In this document: positions 61,876 to 64,000 of the stretch, piece by piece
Numbering within the stretch: position 1 is the first letter of the stretch
How the letters are laid out: each line of letters begins with the position of its first letter
Source: Leisingera sp. M658
GTDB taxonomy: Bacteria; Pseudomonadota; Alphaproteobacteria; Rhodobacterales; Rhodobacteraceae
Length of the DNA stretch: 64,000 bases
Assembly: GCF_025144145.1 (NCBI RefSeq)
Contig: NZ_CP083546.1
Coordinates: 3,488,501-3,552,500, forward strand
Direction: 5' to 3'
Program-made: the position numbers and the translations under genes
Notes under the pieces: model-generated
Told to the model about the DNA's origin: nothing
What the model saw: the letters and a program-made list of their open reading frames with translations, nothing else
The model's database searches: none

Positions 61876-62771
61876 GCAGCGGCGTCCGGCAGCCGAACCC
61901 GCAACCGCTTGATCCGGCGGGGGTCGGCGTCCATCACTTCAAATTCGGTGCCTTCGGGGTGTTCGATCACCTCGCCGCGGGCTGGCACCCGGCCCGAGAG
62001 CATGAAGACCAGCCCGCCCAGGGTCTCGATCTCTTCCTCGTCCACGTCGTCGTGGCTGGTCAGAGACTGGCCGATCTCAGTCTCGAATTCCGGCAGCGGG
62101 GTCCGGGCAAGCGCGATGTAGCATCCGGGCTTTTCCTCGAACCAGGTCTGCAGCTCATCGGCGTCGTGCTCGTCCTCGATCTCGCCGACCACCTGTTCAA
62201 TCAGATCCTCGATGGTGACAAGCCCGTCCACACCGCCGTATTCGTCGATCACCAGCGCCATATGGCGGCGCTCGGCCTGCATTTTGGTCAGCAGCACCCC
62301 GATCGGCATCGACGGCGGCACAAACAGCAGCGGACGCAGCATTTGAGACAGCTCAAAGTCCGAGGTGCCGCCGTTGAAACCATGGGTCAGCGAGAAATCC
62401 TTGAGGTGAACAAATCCCAGCGGCGTGTCCAGCGTGCCCTCATACACCGGGATCCGGGTAAAGCCGCTTTCGCGGAAAATGCCAACAAGGTCTTCCTTGG
62501 CGATGGAAACCGGCACAGCAGCGATTTCTGCAGATGGAATCGCAACGTCCTCAACCCGCAGCCGGCGCAGGTTCATCATGCCGCGCGGTTCCGTCCCGGC
62601 AACGGGCTGTTCGCGGCCACTGTCTTCTTCGGACTGCGGCTCTGCACTGAAGGCCCCGAAGAGCCGTGCCCAGAAACCGGTTTTCCCAGAGGCCGGCGCA
62701 TCCGCTGCCGTGCCATTGATGTTCTGCAGCGCGCCCTGCGCCGCGTTAGAACTGCCTTCTATGTCGCCCAT
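61872..62771 (-). CDS. corC: CorC/TlyC-like CBS-domain protein (hemolysin family)
   Basis: 299-residue cytoplasmic protein of the CorC/CNNM-related group with two CBS domains (about 75-195; ESGFTRIPVYEGTLDTPLG, DEYGGVDGLVTIEDLIEQV) and a C-terminal transporter-associated domain (EETLGGLVFMLSGRVP-type). Usually linked to magnesium/cobalt efflux or lnt function. It lacks the N-terminal DUF21 membrane domain, as in CorC. The ATG at 62771 follows GGATAGG; an upstream ATG would overlap ybeY. Confidence 0.9.
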   Translation of the reverse strand: MGDIEGSSNAAQGALQNINGTAADAPASGKTGFWARLFGAFSAEPQSEEDSGREQPVAGTEPRGMMNLRRLRVEDVAIPSAEIAAVPVSIAKEDLVGIFRESGFTRIPVYEGTLDTPLGFVHLKDFSLTHGFNGGTSDFELSQMLRPLLFVPPSMPIGVLLTKMQAERRHMALVIDEYGGVDGLVTIEDLIEQVVGEIEDEHDADELQTWFEEKPGCYIALARTPLPEFETEIGQSLTSHDDVDEEEIETLGGLVFMLSGRVPARGEVIEHPEGTEFEVMDADPRRIKRLRVRLPDAAA

Positions 62772-62793
62772 CGATCCTATCCAAAGGCCCCGC

Positions 62794-63306
62794 TTAAGGG
62801 GCGTCCTCACTCATATATGGGTTCGCGATACCCATTTTGCCAAGTAGCAGCACCTCAATCCCTTCCATCAATGCGGCATCGCGGTCACGAATGTGATCAT
62901 AACCTAAAAGATGCAACATTCCGTGAACGATCAAATGGCGGGTGTGATCGCCCAGCGGCTTGCCTGCTTCCGCAGCTTCGCGGGTGCAAGTGTCATAAGA
63001 CACCGCAATGTCGCCCAGCGGGTATTCGCCGGTGAAATCGGCCTGGGGCCGCGCCGGGGTGCCGCCGTCTTCTTTCGCGGCAAGGTCTTCGGCAGGCCAG
63101 CTCAGCACATTTGTCGGCTTGGCCTTTTCGCGGAACTCGGCGTTGAGATCCGCAATGCGCGGGTCATCACAGGCCAGAAGCGAGATTTCGCAATCCTCCG
63201 GGTCAAATGCGAAATGCGCCAGAACCGCTGAGACAGCCTGTTCAGCCAGTGCTTCAAGCCCGGCCTCTTGCCAGCGGCTGTCTTCGATAGTGATGTCGAG
63301 CGTCAT
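62794..63306 (-). CDS. ybeY: Endoribonuclease YbeY
   Basis: Zinc-dependent RNase of 170 residues needed for 16S rRNA 3'-end maturation and ribosome quality control. The signature HGMLHLLGYDH has zinc ligands His128, His132 and His138. It is preceded by phoH and followed by corC, the standard order. I place the start at 63306 (MTLDITIEDS); five further codons are open. Confidence 0.95.
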   Translation of the reverse strand: MTLDITIEDSRWQEAGLEALAEQAVSAVLAHFAFDPEDCEISLLACDDPRIADLNAEFREKAKPTNVLSWPAEDLAAKEDGGTPARPQADFTGEYPLGDIAVSYDTCTREAAEAGKPLGDHTRHLIVHGMLHLLGYDHIRDRDAALMEGIEVLLLGKMGIANPYMSEDAP

Positions 63307-63346
63307 GAAGCCGTTGCACATGCGGGGGCCAGCCCCCGCACCCCCG

Positions 63347-63367
63347 GAATATTTTTACAAAGGTGAA
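63347..63367 (+). repeat. Gene-end repeat relative near ybeY/phoH
   Basis: GAATATTTTTACAAAGGTGA, preceded by a hairpin GCGGGGGCC-AGCCCCCGC and CCCCC, matches the layout seen at 4059-4122. It lies downstream of phoH in opposite orientation. Confidence 0.45.
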
Positions 63368-63386
63368 ACCCGGCAGAGCCTTCGCA

Positions 63387-64000
63387 TCAGGCCGGTTTAG
63401 CATCCGCGTCATAGGCTTCGATGATCGCCGCCACAAGGGGGTGCCGCACCACGTCGCGGGCAGTGAAGTAATTGAAGCTGATTTTCGGGATCGCGTTCAG
63501 CAGCCGTTCCGCGTCTGCCAGACCCGATTGCACGCCGCGCGGCAGATCGACCTGGGAGCGATCGCCGGTGATCACCATGCGCGAACCTTCGCCCAGGCGG
63601 GTCAGGAACATCTTCATCTGCATAGTGGTCGCATTCTGCGCCTCATCCAGCACCACAAAGGCATTGGACAGCGTGCGCCCGCGCATGAAGGCCAGCGGCG
63701 CGATTTCGATGCGTTTTTCCTCGATCAGTTTGGCCGCCTGTTTTTCCGGCAGGAAGTCGTTCAGCGCATCGTACAAGGGCTGCATGTAAGGATCGACCTT
63801 GTCCTTCATGTCGCCGGGCAGATAGCCGAGCTTTTCGCCCGCCTCCACCGCCGGGCGGCTGAGGATGATGCGGTCCACATGGCCGGTGATGAACATGGAG
63901 ACACCCACCGCAACGGCGAGATAGGTCTTGCCCGTGCCCGCCGGGCCGATCCCGAAGGCCAGTTCACTTTCGAACAGCGAATGCACATAGGCCTTCTGTG
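63387..64000 (-). CDS. phoH: PhoH family ATPase (partial, runs off the right edge)
   Basis: C-terminal 204 or so residues of a PhoH-type P-loop ATPase. The frame stays open to the window edge, with [21 protein letters not shown] leading into Walker [12 protein letters not shown], then Walker [26 protein letters not shown] and the C-terminal [16 protein letters not shown]. In this gene order PhoH/YbeZ partners YbeY in RNA metabolism. The N-terminal KH-like half lies outside the window. Confidence 0.94.
   Translation of the reverse strand, partial: QKAYVHSLFESELAFGIGPAGTGKTYLAVAVGVSMFITGHVDRIILSRPAVEAGEKLGYLPGDMKDKVDPYMQPLYDALNDFLPEKQAAKLIEEKRIEIAPLAFMRGRTLSNAFVVLDEAQNATTMQMKMFLTRLGEGSRMVITGDRSQVDLPRGVQSGLADAERLLNAIPKISFNYFTARDVVRHPLVAAIIEAYDADAKPA

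Overview
The window looks like a chromosomal segment of a GC-rich marine alphaproteobacterium of the Roseobacter group (Rhodobacteraceae; Leisingera/Phaeobacter/Ruegeria-like). The evidence is protein-level resemblance throughout, the mrdA-rodA pair, a second RpoH-type sigma factor, the phoH-ybeY-corC-lnt-metK-trmB gene order, and a SAM/SAH riboswitch in front of metK, an RNA class known mainly from Rhodobacterales. I see no prophage, insertion sequence, CRISPR array or rRNA operon. One tRNA gene (Met, CAT) is present.

Layout. 1-4057: end of the rod-shape module (mrdA, rodA), then a GhrA-type hydroxyacid dehydrogenase. 4190-9764, minus strand: M3 oligopeptidase, a small orphan protein, a membrane-anchored MoeB/ThiF protein, dut and coaBC. 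9984-13815: ChaN-like lipoprotein and rpoH (minus), then cobU, a histidine phosphatase and a GST (plus). 13930-18577: YifB/ComM ATPase, then alpha/beta hydrolase, gshB, yraN and rsmI on the minus strand. 18665-26229: lpoA-like lipoprotein, glnD, murJ, a rhomboid-fold protein that has lost its catalytic residues, and trpS.

26297-32809 is a phenylacetate island: tetR, paaK, paaI and paaG diverge from paaZ and paaX. The ring epoxidase genes paaABCDE are absent and must lie elsewhere if the pathway is complete. 33010-33086 is tRNA-Met. 33468-40097 holds an NTF2-like protein and an operon of a non-pyrrolysine MttB-like methyltransferase, a DMGDH-like flavoprotein and a GlxA/AraC regulator, with a divergent LysR gene. 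40099-43754 is a SitABCD-type manganese/iron ABC transporter under a large Fur/Mur-like dyad. 44034-47612 is a two-gene unit encoding an unknown 134-residue protein and a 1048-residue serralysin-like RTX protease, preceded by a CtrA-like site. 47697-53677 holds a sulfatase and a tight four-gene catabolic operon (M20 amidohydrolase, diaminopropionate ammonia-lyase, M24 peptidase, maleate isomerase/EutA-like racemase) that resembles ectoine catabolism but has a different gene set. 53844-64000 returns to core genes: a YHS protein, aroA-cmk, trmB, a ClpP-like periplasmic protein, metK with its riboswitch, lnt, corC, ybeY and a truncated phoH.

Many operons are translationally coupled by ATGA or TGATG overlaps. 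Two families of short intergenic repeats recur beside gene ends. The less explored parts are the MttB/flavoprotein operon, the orf134-RTX protease unit, the M20/DpaL/M24/racemase operon and the pseudo-rhomboid.
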